The notes: generated by a model not told the origin, from the sequence alone. Shown: positions 1-8,564, counted from the first letter of the stretch. The stretch is DNA of 38,809 nt from CAWVWD01 sp965662365 (GCA_965662365.1 CBFIHR010000040.1:1-38809); one strand, 5' to 3'. Program-made: numbers and translations.

Positions 1-710
1 GCTGGCAAATCATCTGCGGAATCTTCTGTCAAATCCGCTGATGCGAATGTTGCACCGTGAATACCATCTTTTCCAGTTCGAGAACCAACAATGAAAACAG
101 GATTTCCCGGACCATCAGCACAAGCCGAAACTGTTTCACCAACTTTTACGATTCCAACAGACATTGCATTGACCAAAATATTTTGGTTGTAACAATCATT
201 AAAATACACTTCACCACCGACAGTTGGCACACCAAAACAGTTGCCATAACCACCAATTCCTTCTACAACTCCATGTACCAAATGCTTTGTATGCGGGCGT
301 TCGATATTTCCAAAACGCAAAGAATTTAAGGCCGCAATCGGTCTTGCTCCCATTGTGAAAATATCACGGTGAATACCTCCAACACCTGTCGCTGCACCTT
401 GATACGGCTCAACTGCTGAGGGGTGATTGTGTGATTCAATCTTGAACGCACACGCCAAACCATCGCCAATATCGACCAAACCTGCATTCTCTTCGCCTGC
501 TTCGACTAACAATCGTTTCCCTTCACGAGGCAACTTTTTCAAATACGTAATCGAATTTTTGTATGAACAATGTTCTGACCACATTACTGAAAAAATACTC
601 AACTCGGTAAAGTTGGGCGTTCTTCCCATAATTTCACAAATACGGTCAAATTCTTCTGGTAATAAGCCCAAATTCTTGGCAACTTCTACATTTGATTGAT
701 TATCAGTCAT
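1..710 (-). CDS. purL: Phosphoribosylformylglycinamidine synthase subunit PurL (5' part only)
   Basis: The minus strand from the ATG at 708-710 reads without a stop to the window edge, giving 236 residues of the N-terminal part; the rest lies outside. PurL uses ATP and glutamine-derived ammonia to convert FGAR to FGAM in purine synthesis. Visible hallmarks are the early segment FSVMWSEHCSYK, the KIESHNHPSAVEPYQGAATG block that binds nucleotide, then GGIHRDIFTMGARP and GNCFGVPTVGGE. The short leader before WSEHCS is that of the small, Bacillus-type PurL (about 740 residues, working with separate PurS and PurQ) and not of the 1,300-residue fused form. A TATCTTTG box lies about 140 bases upstream. 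Nothing unusual apart from the truncation by the window. Confidence 0.96.
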   Translation of the reverse strand, partial: MTDNQSNVEVAKNLGLLPEEFDRICEIMGRTPNFTELSIFSVMWSEHCSYKNSITYLKKLPREGKRLLVEAGEENAGLVDIGDGLACAFKIESHNHPSAVEPYQGAATGVGGIHRDIFTMGARPIAALNSLRFGNIERPHTKHLVHGVVEGIGGYGNCFGVPTVGGEVYFNDCYNQNILVNAMSVGIVKVGETVSACADGPGNPVFIVGSRTGKDGIHGATFASADLTEDSADDLP

Positions 711-847
711 TTCTGAACGGTTTATTTACCCGACTAAATAAGCGGGCGGCGGATGGTAAACGGTGGACGATCTTCCACACTATTACGTAATCACCTTATT
801 TTTTATTAATTAAAATTGCTTTTTTAAAGTCTTTCTAAAAAGAAGTG

Positions 848-855
848 CAAAGATA
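848..855 (-). promoter_or_regulatory. Candidate -7 promoter box for purL
   Basis: On the minus strand the eight bases read TATCTTTG, a perfect match to the Bacteroidota -7 consensus TAnnTTTG, and are followed by CAC. No TTG element sits at 17-23 bases upstream, so only half of the promoter is supported. A start near 841 would leave a leader of about 130 bases before purL. Confidence 0.45.
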
Positions 856-1074
856 GGAATTTTGAAATTGAAATTAGAAAAGGTTTTTGATGGAAATGGT
901 CGTTTTGGTTAAGTTTATTACAAGGCGGATAGTTGTGAGTATCATTTAGCCTTATTGTCCACGGAAGATAATACGTTGAATTTAAAAATGTTCAAAATAC
1001 TAAAATGCCGCTTTTTCTAAAAAACAAGTCACAATCAATTATCTTTACTCGTTCTAAAGGCAAAATTATTAGAA

Positions 1075-1170
1075 TCTCCCGCTGATTACGCTAATTATAC
1101 AGATTTTTTATTGATTTTACCAATTTGATTTTTAAATGAAATTTGCGTTATTAGCGAAATCTGCGGGAGA
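1075..1170. repeat. Imperfect inverted repeat, 21-base arms
   Basis: The arm at 1075-1095 and the reverse complement of 1150-1170 agree at 19 of 21 bases; the core is CTCCCGC...GCGGGAG. Weaker matching continues inwards for about 10-15 bases, so the whole element can fold into a long interrupted hairpin with a loop of roughly 25-30 bases. A decayed relative of one arm (AGATTTC, then TAACGC, then AATTT) is at 24072-24098. Short repeats of this style recur between genes in Bacteroidota genomes; that is recalled, not searched. Confidence 0.7.
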
Positions 1171-1181
1171 AAAATAGATAC

Positions 1182-2276
1182 ATGAAATACCTATTCACAA
1201 TGGCGTTATTGGGCGTTTTTACAATGACTTTTGCCCAAAAGTATAGCAATGAGTTTTTAAATATCGGTGTCGGTGCAGCGGCTCAATCTATGGGCAATGC
1301 ACAAGTCGCCAGCGTTTCGGACGTAACGGCTGGTTTTTGGAATCCCGCTGGTTTGACGCAAGTCGAAGAAGATTTTCAATTATCGTTTATGCATGCCGAA
1401 TGGTTTGCCAGTATTGGTAATTACGATTATTTGGCCGGTGTAAAACCTTTATCAGATGGCAAACGAGCAATCGGTTTATCAATGATTCGTTTTGGTATTG
1501 ACAATATTCCGAATACGTTGTCTTTGTACGAATCTGACGGAACGATTAATTATGATAATATCAAGCCATTTTCAGCAGTTGACTACGCATTTTTGATGAG
1601 TTATGCTCAAAAAATGAAAAATGAAAAGCTGAGCATTGGTGGAAATGTTAAAGTCATTCATCGCCGAATTGGGCCTTTTGCGACTTCGTGGGGCTTTGGT
1701 TTAGATGTCGGAATGCAGTATCGGATGACGGATAATTTTACAATCGGATTATTAGGAAAAGATATCACGTCAACCTTTAATGCCTGGGATATTAATTTCA
1801 CTGATGAAGAAAAAGAAGTTTTAGAAATCACAGGAAATGATATTGTCATTAATTCGGTAGAAATTACTCGTCCGAGCATTGTTTTAGGGTTTGCATATCA
1901 GCAGCGTTTTGATAAAGTTGGTGTTTTGGCAGAAATTAATGCAAATTTAACAACAGATGGACGACGTAATGTTTTGGTCAGTGCTGACCCGATTAGCATC
2001 GATCCATTGGCAGGTTTTCAGTTGGATTATAATGAGCGAGTGTATTTGCGTGGCGGCGTGAATACAATTCAGAAAGATGTGGACTTAGTAGGAGAGGAGT
2101 TTTGGACGTTTCACCCGAACGTTGGCGTCGGTGTGCATTTAGGGGCGTTACGTTTGGATTATGCGTTTACAAATGTTGGTGAGCAATCGAATAATACGTA
2201 TTCTCATGTGGTGTCAATGGTTTTAGATGTTGATTTTGAGTACTGGAAGCAGGTGATAAAGCAGGCAGAGCGTTAG
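1182..2276 (+). CDS. PorV/PorQ family outer-membrane beta-barrel protein (type IX secretion related)
   Basis: A 364-residue protein with a signal peptide (cleavage probably after FAQ at residue 19) and the family pattern NIGVGAAAQSMGNAQVASVSD..FWNPAGL at residues 27-58, which is the hallmark of PorV/PorQ-type FadL-like barrels. The rest alternates short beta strands typical of a 14-stranded barrel and ends in an aromatic-rich strand region. In the type IX system PorV shuttles cargo and PorQ belongs to the same family; many genomes carry extra paralogues (often called PorV2), and the sequence alone does not say which one this is. No other type IX genes are adjacent. The ATG at 1182 is preceded closely by an imperfect palindrome, and a strong terminator follows at 2330-2371. 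Confidence 0.85.
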   Translation: MKYLFTMALLGVFTMTFAQKYSNEFLNIGVGAAAQSMGNAQVASVSDVTAGFWNPAGLTQVEEDFQLSFMHAEWFASIGNYDYLAGVKPLSDGKRAIGLSMIRFGIDNIPNTLSLYESDGTINYDNIKPFSAVDYAFLMSYAQKMKNEKLSIGGNVKVIHRRIGPFATSWGFGLDVGMQYRMTDNFTIGLLGKDITSTFNAWDINFTDEEKEVLEITGNDIVINSVEITRPSIVLGFAYQQRFDKVGVLAEINANLTTDGRRNVLVSADPISIDPLAGFQLDYNERVYLRGGVNTIQKDVDLVGEEFWTFHPNVGVGVHLGALRLDYAFTNVGEQSNNTYSHVVSMVLDVDFEYWKQVIKQAER

Positions 2277-2329
2277 ATTCGTTGGGTTTTACGCATGGTT
2301 ATTGTTCTAATCTTATTGAGGTTTTAGGA

Positions 2330-2371
2330 GCGACTTTGGGTTAATTTTTTGACTCAAAGTCGCTTTTTTAT
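2330..2371 (+). terminator. Rho-independent terminator after the PorV-like gene
   Basis: A 15-base stem (arms 2330-2344 and 2349-2363, two mismatches, core GCGACTTTG/CAAAGTCGC) is followed by a run of T residues at 2364-2369. It lies in the convergent gap and may also act weakly on the opposite strand. Confidence 0.85.
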
Positions 2372-2379
2372 TTGAATAG

Positions 2380-3876
2380 TTACTTTTGCTCTTCCTCGTT
2401 TACTTCGCTTTCTGTTTTATTTTTTCCTTGTTTTTTGACCACTTTGATAACATCTTTAATAATGACCAGAGCCTCAGCATTCACTAAGTCAGAAGTCAAT
2501 TCTATCTCTTTTTCATCATCTGTGTGTATGATAGAAAGCATAGCCGTATTTGGTGGAACTTTGCCTGTATTGTGGGCATACATGACGAGTTTATTGGGTT
2601 TTCCTTCCTCGATGGTCAAACGTAATCGAGCGGGGGTTTTAGTGACTTCATATTTATCCAATAATATTTTTCCATTATAAATTAGTGTAATTACGTCGCC
2701 ATCAGGTTTTTGAGCATCCCACACCATAAGGTCAACCTCTCCACCTTCAAATCTTACAGTATCTTTTACGACGATTCGACGCTGCTGCATCATTTTTCGA
2801 GCTTTTTCTAATTCTGCCTCACTTGATGCTGGTCCTTGAATCGTTCCTGTGGTGTCAGGCTCAGGAGCAATTGGAATCATCAAGCCTTGTTGATAAGTAC
2901 CGACCCAAATACTTTCGTCTTCTGCTTCCGCCAAACAAGTGATGCCACCTTTTAAATCATAACCTGCGAAAGGTGGCAAAATTGGTGACCAAAACTTATC
3001 TTTTTGTTTTTGCAACACAATGCCACCGAAATAACGAGTTCCAGCTACGATGCGACCACTTTTATACAAAGTCATGGTACTAACAGAGTAATCATGACCG
3101 TCATTATTTAGGGCAATCATAATGTTATCATTTGGATTTTTTTCTTCTTTCCAGCGATTATTTTCTTTAATAAATAAGTGACCCGTTTCATAATCAACAG
3201 CTAAAATTCGCCCTTTAGTGTCCATCATACTATACAGCGTGTGTTCTTCCCGTTCTATTCTGAACGAAGTCGAAAAACCACCTCGCACTGTTTTAGTAAA
3301 CGTCAATAACCCTTGTGCCGTACTGACCAACGCATTACCATCTTTATCATAAGAAATATGATACACTTTATTCAAATTTTGAACCGCTACGCCCCAAATT
3401 TTGGTTAAGTTTCCTGTATGATCGTATAAGTACAAACCGTGTTTTGGCGTACCGATAAGTTTATCACCTCTTTTGCTTATCGCAATACAAGTGGCGATGT
3501 TATCGCCGGGTAAATCGACTGAAGTCCAAGTCGTACCATCAAATGAGGCGATACCGCCGCCATTCGTAGCAACCCAGACTCGACCATTTTTATCAAAATC
3601 AACTTGATTAATACTATAACTCGGAATATTGCAAGTCGCAGGGCTGTAAATTGTCCAGCCGAGTTCATGCAGCTTAGCCAGACCGCCTGACCAAGTCGCT
3701 ACCCAAACCGCCTCTTTTTTATCCACTTTGACATCACAAATATGATTATCAGGAATTGAAGAGTTTCCGGTATTAAAAACTTGCCAACCATGAATAATTT
3801 CTTGACTATCGGCTGTATGAGCCAAGCAAGCAAGGAGAAAAAGGATAATTGATGTTTTTAGAGAAGCGTATTTCAT
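2380..3876 (-). CDS. Secreted beta-propeller protein with two-component-regulator-type repeats
   Basis: The ATG at 3876 gives 498 residues beginning with a clean signal peptide (ILFLLACLAHTADSQ); an ATG at 3900 would add eight residues and is less likely. Residues from about 30 to 340 hold repeated blades of the form VWVATWSGGLAKL and VWVATNGGGIASFDG, the pattern of ligand-binding propellers found in the sensor part of hybrid two-component systems and in related secreted proteins. No kinase, DNA-binding or membrane segment follows, so it is a free propeller. The C-terminal 150 residues contain a charged helix (about residues 345-365), a beta-rich segment, then a Lys/Glu-rich tail. Its ligand is not known. 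A structured RNA candidate lies upstream on the same strand. Confidence 0.75.
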   Translation of the reverse strand: MKYASLKTSIILFLLACLAHTADSQEIIHGWQVFNTGNSSIPDNHICDVKVDKKEAVWVATWSGGLAKLHELGWTIYSPATCNIPSYSINQVDFDKNGRVWVATNGGGIASFDGTTWTSVDLPGDNIATCIAISKRGDKLIGTPKHGLYLYDHTGNLTKIWGVAVQNLNKVYHISYDKDGNALVSTAQGLLTFTKTVRGGFSTSFRIEREEHTLYSMMDTKGRILAVDYETGHLFIKENNRWKEEKNPNDNIMIALNNDGHDYSVSTMTLYKSGRIVAGTRYFGGIVLQKQKDKFWSPILPPFAGYDLKGGITCLAEAEDESIWVGTYQQGLMIPIAPEPDTTGTIQGPASSEAELEKARKMMQQRRIVVKDTVRFEGGEVDLMVWDAQKPDGDVITLIYNGKILLDKYEVTKTPARLRLTIEEGKPNKLVMYAHNTGKVPPNTAMLSIIHTDDEKEIELTSDLVNAEALVIIKDVIKVVKKQGKNKTESEVNEEEQK

Positions 3877-4100
3877 AATTTTGAAGATGACCATTTTCAT
3901 AATTTAATCTTAGCGAAAATGTTAATGATTTCTGTTTTGCTGTGTTCGATTGCTACAAGCCCATAAACTGTGCCTTTTGAGCTGAAAGCAACTCAATTTA
4001 ATAAAGGATTTTACTTAAATAGTACGGTGACGGTATTTTAACCAAAAAATAATAAGAATATTATAGACTAATGAACTTATAAGATGATTTCTTAAACTAA

Positions 4101-4130
4101 AAAATCCCGAGTGTAGAACACTCAGGATTT
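4101..4130 (-). terminator. Strong Rho-independent terminator for the upstream RNA candidate
   Basis: A 13-base stem (4102-4114 with 4118-4130, one mismatch that is a G-T wobble) closes a 3-base loop. On the minus strand it is followed by a T run (TTTTTTAG counting the last stem bases); on the plus strand it is not. It therefore ends a minus-strand transcript, either the RNA at 4160-4362 or the TlpA-like gene. Confidence 0.85.
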
Positions 4131-4159
4131 TATATATTGAAAATTATATTTTAAAAATA

Positions 4160-4362
4160 ATCCGCACAAATACAGATCGGTCCTCAGAACCTCTCAAAAA
4201 CAGGATTAGGTTCGCTCTTATCGTTCAGTAATCTCCTCGTCTTTAAGCCTCAAGGGTTTAAAGAACCTGACAAGTCAAAGGTTGAAGCCCGCCCTACCGA
4301 CTCGATACTCCCCTTATTGTAAAAATGTTAGATTCGGAAACATTGGTATCTGTGCGGTGTAT
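4160..4362 (-). ncRNA. Candidate structured non-coding RNA (about 200 nt; 6S-like size, family not assigned)
   Basis: This stretch between two minus-strand genes has no reading frame of note but folds well. The ends pair over 12 bases (4346-4357 with 4162-4173, one G-T wobble: CCGCACAGATAC with GTATTTGTGCGG). Inside are, on the minus strand, a hairpin AATGTT/AACATT, a stem AACCT/AGGTT, a stem CTTTAA/TTAAAG capped by CC-CTTGA-GG, a stem GAACCT/AGGTTC, and a pairing TCGGT/ACCGA next to the closing stem. It is more G+C-rich than its surroundings and a strong terminator follows at 4101-4130. Size, closing stem and free-standing position recall 6S RNA, but I cannot match conserved 6S positions. 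Motifs of RNase P RNA, tmRNA and the small SRP RNA were looked for and are absent. Confidence 0.6.
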
Positions 4363-4434
4363 TTTTAACAAAATTGATATCGCTTAGTTCATCAGATTTA
4401 AAGACATTTCCATAAATCTTTGTGCAAAATTATA

Positions 4435-4442
4435 TAATTTTC
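4435..4442 (-). promoter_or_regulatory. Candidate -7 promoter box upstream of the structured RNA
   Basis: On the minus strand this reads TAATTTTG followed by CAC, a perfect TAnnTTTG. A start near 4428 would leave about 70 bases before the closing stem, implying a processed 5' end. A second, one-mismatch box (CAATTTTG at 4369-4376) would start transcription close to the stem itself. No upstream TTG at the usual distance is visible for the first. Confidence 0.4.
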
Positions 4443-4623
4443 ATGAATATCATTACTGTTTGATTGTTAATTTTTTTAGTTTCTTGTTTGAAGTTAAACA
4501 AAATAATATTCTATCAAAAGTCGGTACGAAGCACAAGGTTACTGAACTTCAAAACTTCAACAAACTTGAAATTCAGTCGACTAGTAACTGATATGTCGAA
4601 GACAACGATGCATCTTATGATAT

Positions 4624-6087
4624 TTATTTATTAGCTTTTTCCTCTGCTAATTTTTTATCTCTTTCGATAATTTTATCCATGACTTCGCCGATTTGATCTG
4701 CACCGATTCGCTTCGCCAAAATCTCTTTTTTCTCATCTAAAATATAGATAACTGGTGTTGATTTGACATTATAAATTTGTTTGTAACGAGAGCGGTAATA
4801 AGGATCAATCATATTTAACCAACGGCCCATATCTTTCTCCTCAATGAATTTTTTACATTCGGCTTCCCCTTTATAGGTTTTCGTACAAATTGCATAAACT
4901 TCCACACCTTTTGCCTTGTACTCATCGTAGAACTTGACCATATCAGGCATTGATTTTTTACAATGGCCACAATCTGGATCCCACATAAATAAAATCGTAT
5001 ATTTCGATTCAATACCGTGCAAACTTTTCGAAGCGACTGGCATCGTCAAGGTTTGCATCGCAATATCGGGTGCAATTTTTCCACATAATAACGGACGCAA
5101 AGCGTTAGCATCTTCTTGAATTTTTTTCAAAGATTCTTCATCGATCCATTCTGCTTTTCCTTTTGAATAATAATTATCTACCAAATGTACATAGACAGCG
5201 TCCATGCAGACGATTTTTGATTTTGCATAAGTATTTAGCAAGTGTGCCAATGAGAATCTAAGGACTTCTGGAGCCTCATCTGCTAAGGATAAAATTTTAT
5301 CAACGGCAACAATGGTAGAATCAGGATGAGGAACAGTTACTTTATCGCTGATGAATAAGTTAAGTTTTTGAATCAACATCGGCGAACGTACCAGGCGTTC
5401 ATCATTCATATTGATATTGTCAAAGAAGTGTTCTTTATAATAATAGAAACTTTTTATATCATCTTTGCGAATTTCCTCCGGAATATCAATTGGCGTATTG
5501 ATTTTAATAATACTTGTTGTAAAACTATTTGGATTATTTTGAATAAGGTCTTTTTGATATTTAATAACGACTTCATCTAATTTTTTGATTTCTGCCTCTA
5601 ACTCGTTGATTTTAGCTTCGTTAGCAGCCTCATCTTTTTTTAATTCTTCGAGCAACTTTGTCATTCCTGTTCGTTCTGTGCGTTGCTCTGTTAAGTAATT
5701 AAGGTATCCAAAAAATAGTTTATTTTCGGGCGAGCCTTTCACTTGCATTGCAGGAACAAAGTTTTGGGTGTCCGTACTCAACTTAAAATGTTGTTCTCCT
5801 CTGTTTATCAAAAATTCGAATGATTTTCCGATAGAAGGGAAAAAAGCAATGTACATTCCCGGTGTTAATTCTTCATCGCCTGACATCGTAAAAAAGCCAG
5901 GCTTTGTTGCAGTCAAGGTATCTGAAATATATTGTTTATCGCCTTGATGATAAGCAACAATCATTTGCGTATTTGCATAATTCTTAATCTCAAACTCGAT
6001 GGTGTGTCCTTGTTCGTTGTTCGTTGCTTGAATAGAAAAAATAGCGATCAAAACAACTGCCCATAATGCGTATGTGATTTTTTTCAT
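4624..6087 (-). CDS. TlpA-family thiol:disulfide oxidoreductase with N-terminal DUF4369-like and central DUF5106-like regions
   Basis: A 487-residue exported protein: signal peptide or membrane anchor at residues 5-21, a beta-rich region at 28-120 like DUF4369, a Glu/Lys coiled coil at about 145-185, a helical central region at about 190-330 that resembles DUF5106 (FFDNINMNDERLVRSPMLIQK), and a thioredoxin domain from about 338. The active site is WDPDCGHCKKSMPD with Cys373 and Cys376, and the cis-Pro loop is KSTPVIYIL. Proteins of this build sit in the periplasm and reduce or exchange disulfides; the partner is unknown. It is monocistronic, with the divergent hydrolase gene 250 bases away. 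Confidence 0.88.
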   Translation of the reverse strand: MKKITYALWAVVLIAIFSIQATNNEQGHTIEFEIKNYANTQMIVAYHQGDKQYISDTLTATKPGFFTMSGDEELTPGMYIAFFPSIGKSFEFLINRGEQHFKLSTDTQNFVPAMQVKGSPENKLFFGYLNYLTEQRTERTGMTKLLEELKKDEAANEAKINELEAEIKKLDEVVIKYQKDLIQNNPNSFTTSIIKINTPIDIPEEIRKDDIKSFYYYKEHFFDNINMNDERLVRSPMLIQKLNLFISDKVTVPHPDSTIVAVDKILSLADEAPEVLRFSLAHLLNTYAKSKIVCMDAVYVHLVDNYYSKGKAEWIDEESLKKIQEDANALRPLLCGKIAPDIAMQTLTMPVASKSLHGIESKYTILFMWDPDCGHCKKSMPDMVKFYDEYKAKGVEVYAICTKTYKGEAECKKFIEEKDMGRWLNMIDPYYRSRYKQIYNVKSTPVIYILDEKKEILAKRIGADQIGEVMDKIIERDKKLAEEKANK

Positions 6088-6221
6088 TTTATAATTATAT
6101 ATTTTGACTAATTATATGTTTACCTAAATATTTAGTTATACTACAAAATAAATAAGCTTTGGTAACTCTTCCAAACAAATAGAAAAACGATACCATTTTT
6201 TTCATATTGTTTAACACTTCG

Positions 6222-6329
6222 TTTTAGTTTAGGCAATTTTTATGTTTTTGGTAGTTTGAGTAGTTTTGGTAATTTTGTAATTGAAAAATGTAGGAACTAT
6301 TTCAATTACTACAATCACCTAAACTAAAA
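6222..6329. repeat. Nested inverted repeat of the GTAGTTTT family
   Basis: Outer arms TTTTAGTTTAGG (6222-6233) and its exact complement (6318-6329) enclose inner arms GTAATTGAAA (6276-6285) and TTTCAATTAC (6299-6308). Between the left arms runs a loose 8-9 base periodicity of GTAGTTT/GTAGTTTTG/GTAATTTTG. Related elements are at 10364-10423 and 11504-11579. Confidence 0.7.
6247..6277 (+). promoter_or_regulatory. Promoter for the serine hydrolase gene, inside the repeat
   Basis: TTTG at 6247-6250 is followed after 19 bases by TAATTTTG at 6270-6277, a full match to the Bacteroidota -33/-7 consensus. A start near 6284 leaves a leader of about 54 bases before the ATG at 6338, which would include the right half of the hairpin. 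A second perfect -7 octamer (TAGTTTTG, 6261-6268) overlaps. Confidence 0.6.
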
Positions 6330-6337
6330 ATACCACT

Positions 6338-7696
6338 ATGAAATCACCCAAAAGTCGTCGTAAAAGATTGATATTGATAAGTTTAGGGATATTTATTCTT
6401 ACTGTTCTTGTTATTCTTGCATATGCTTTTCCTCGTTTACCAATCATAACCGGCTATGTTGCCAAAGAGGTTTGCTCCTGTACTTTCGTAGCAGAACGTG
6501 ATATTGAACGCACTAAAAATGAAGATGTTGGTTATTTTCCTGTCAATTTAGCATCGTTTTCTATTGATTATGAGGCGAAAACGGTCAGAAGTCATATTCT
6601 TGGACTGGCATCCGAAGTTGCTGTTTATCGTCCAAATCTCGGCTGTGCTTTAATACATGACGCAACGAGAGAAGAGGTACAAAGTCAATCGTTTAGTTTA
6701 CCGGTCTCAGTCGTTGATCCAACTTTACCCTTTCCGTATGGCGACTATGTCGTAGATACTATTCCGAGTAATATTGATGAATCAAAGCTAAAGGCTGCAA
6801 TGGATTTTGCGATGAATTGTAAAGGGACGAGAGCAGCGATGGTGGTGTACAAAGGACAAATTATAGCTGAGGAGTATGCAGATGGTTTTGATAAAGATTC
6901 TCGACATTTAGCTTGGTCGATCTCAAAATCAGTCACCAATGCGTTGTATGGAGTTTTATTCAAAAAAGGCATAATTAATATAAAAGAGTCTGCAAATATC
7001 GCCAGCTGGGAAGATGAACGTCAGTATATCACGATTGATGATTTATTACAGATGAATAGCGGCTTAGAATGGGACGAGGATTATTTTGATCTTTCGGGAG
7101 CGACTCGAATGTTGTTTAAACAAGATGATTTTGGAGCGTATGCAGCCGAAGCTCCAGCCGAATTTAAACCTACGGAACACTGGGAATATTCTTCGGGAAC
7201 TTCCAATATTTTAGCCGAAATAATGGAAAATCGAATTGGTAATCAAGCCGCTTATTGGATTTTTCCTCATATCGAGTTGTTTAATAACATTGGTATTCAG
7301 TCTATGGTTTTAGAAGCAGATGCTTCAGGAACTTATGTCGGTTCGTCTTATTCGTGGGCGACGATCAGGGACTGGGCAAGGTTGGGTCAGTTATATTTAA
7401 ATGATGGTTTGTGGAACGAAGGGCGAATTTTACCGGCAGGTTGGGTGGAATATTCTGTAACCCCTGCCGAAAATTCAGGCGGTATTTATGGTGCTCAAGT
7501 ATGGTTAAACACGACCGGAGAATATTTGGAAGGTTGTCCGAAAGATTTGTATAATTTTGGTGGATTTAACGGTCAAAATATTTCAATGATTCCGTCAAAA
7601 GACTTGATGATACTACGTTTTGGGTTAGATTCTATAGAAAAACTGGATTATGCGGCTTTCGTTAGACAGCTTATTGATGCGGTTGAAGCAAAATAG
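6338..7696 (+). CDS. Membrane-anchored serine hydrolase, beta-lactamase fold (class C / NylB-like)
   Basis: A 452-residue protein with a basic N-terminus and one membrane helix at residues 11-30, so the catalytic domain is outside the inner membrane. The SxxK motif is SISK with Ser194 as nucleophile and Lys197; the second motif is YSS at Tyr284 (HWEYSSGTSNIL), and the third-motif region is GGFNGQN near residue 410. The order, spacing and the sequence around SISKSVTNALYG fit penicillin-binding-protein-like esterases and 6-aminohexanoate-dimer hydrolases better than true beta-lactamases. The substrate cannot be inferred. It has three cysteines near the membrane (Cys46, Cys48, Cys103). It is transcribed alone from a promoter within the palindromic repeat at 6222-6329. 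Confidence 0.85.
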   Translation: MKSPKSRRKRLILISLGIFILTVLVILAYAFPRLPIITGYVAKEVCSCTFVAERDIERTKNEDVGYFPVNLASFSIDYEAKTVRSHILGLASEVAVYRPNLGCALIHDATREEVQSQSFSLPVSVVDPTLPFPYGDYVVDTIPSNIDESKLKAAMDFAMNCKGTRAAMVVYKGQIIAEEYADGFDKDSRHLAWSISKSVTNALYGVLFKKGIINIKESANIASWEDERQYITIDDLLQMNSGLEWDEDYFDLSGATRMLFKQDDFGAYAAEAPAEFKPTEHWEYSSGTSNILAEIMENRIGNQAAYWIFPHIELFNNIGIQSMVLEADASGTYVGSSYSWATIRDWARLGQLYLNDGLWNEGRILPAGWVEYSVTPAENSGGIYGAQVWLNTTGEYLEGCPKDLYNFGGFNGQNISMIPSKDLMILRFGLDSIEKLDYAAFVRQLIDAVEAK

Positions 7697-7748
7697 ATTA
7701 TTCGCTTATTTTTTTATAAATATTCTTTTAAGAGGAATATGACTTTTT

Positions 7749-8564
7749 TCATTCTTTGGCTAAATAAGAGCTATACAAATCAAAATGAAAATGATCTGGC
7801 TGCTGATCAAAGGCGGCATCAAATTCGAAAGCTGAAATTCTTTTCAAAAAATTGATATTTCGAATATAACGATATAACAAGTTATGAATTTCTGATGTTT
7901 TCATTATTTCACCGGACAAAAACAATTTTGTTTGTTCAACATTCAGCCCTAACTGATCAAAAACCAATAAGACAAAATACATGAAATCTTTTGCGGTCTT
8001 AAATTCGTAAGTATTCGTTAAGAGTAAATTTTCCCTGTTGAATGCACTGACTCGAAGTTGATTACCCATTACATTAACGTAAACAGAAGGTTCTTGAAAT
8101 TGTGCAGCTTGTTCTTGACAGGCTAACAACAGCGTTGTCAAAGCATGATGAAATTGTACGTTTGAAAATTTATTTTGGAAAAAGTTATAGGTTTCGATAG
8201 GTGCCAAGTAAACATTTTGACATTTTATAGAAGACAAATTGTCGGTCAATAGATAATGTTGATGCGGAATGCGAAAACTGTTTTCTAAATAAGTTGTACC
8301 AGCATCTTCGTTATAAATAATATCAGGAACTAAGGTAGTGTAAGGAGAAAGAAAACCAATTTTGACCTGTTCAAAGTTATTATTGAGCGATAAATCTTTT
8401 TGAATAATTTTCGTTAACGGCTCATTATCAAGTCTTTGAGATGCTTGAATGACGACTTTATTGTTTGCTGTTGATATAAAATAAGAGAACCTGTCTGCTC
8501 CAATAAGAACAAACAGGTTACTATTATTTGTATTAAAATCAGCTTTTGCTATAACTTTAGTCAT
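7749..8564 (-). CDS. DUF3822 family protein
   Basis: The ATG at 8564 gives 271 residues (MTKVIAKADFN...); a longer reading to 8600 is possible but would run far into the upstream gene. The pattern FSYFISTANNKVVIQASQRLDN, then LVPDIIYNEDAGTTYLE and a late segment LLLACQEQA...VYVNVMGNQLRVSAFN, agrees with DUF3822, a Bacteroidota family of unknown function whose layout (two similar halves with beta strands and a C-terminal helix-rich end) suggests an actin/hexokinase-type fold. It has no signal peptide and should be cytoplasmic. Its start overlaps the stop of the preceding gene by eight bases (ATGACTAA), so the two are very likely translationally coupled. Confidence 0.72.
   Translation of the reverse strand: MTKVIAKADFNTNNSNLFVLIGADRFSYFISTANNKVVIQASQRLDNEPLTKIIQKDLSLNNNFEQVKIGFLSPYTTLVPDIIYNEDAGTTYLENSFRIPHQHYLLTDNLSSIKCQNVYLAPIETYNFFQNKFSNVQFHHALTTLLLACQEQAAQFQEPSVYVNVMGNQLRVSAFNRENLLLTNTYEFKTAKDFMYFVLLVFDQLGLNVEQTKLFLSGEIMKTSEIHNLLYRYIRNINFLKRISAFEFDAAFDQQPDHFHFDLYSSYLAKE

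Larger units (their letters stand above)
711..1181. other. Intergenic region between divergent purL and the PorV-like gene
   Basis: No convincing gene. It holds the candidate purL promoter box (848-855) and an imperfect palindrome (1075-1170) that ends 11 bases before the start codon at 1182. The bases between about 715 and 780 are richer in G+C than the rest but show no RNA fold that I recognise. Confidence 0.6.
3877..4623. other. 747-base gap between propeller and TlpA-like genes
   Basis: It contains the structured RNA candidate (4160-4362), its terminator (4101-4130) and two candidate -7 boxes (4369-4376 and 4435-4442). Near 4537-4592 a bulged inverted repeat pairs GTTACTGAACTTCAA with a copy that carries an insertion; it may be a weak terminator for the TlpA-like gene. 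The remainder, 3900-4090, shows nothing I can name. Confidence 0.6.

Noticed and set aside
4160..4362. RNase P RNA, tmRNA or SRP RNA at the structured RNA locus
   Set aside because: The conserved cores (GAGGAAAGTCC and ACAGA for RNase P, the tRNA-like ends of tmRNA, the GGAA/GGTCAGGTCCGGAAGG region of SRP RNA) are not found on either strand.
3877..4623. Cobalamin, SAM or other riboswitch before the propeller gene
   Set aside because: A strong terminator separates the structured region from the gene, about 220 bases remain between it and the start codon, and no known riboswitch core is recognisable.
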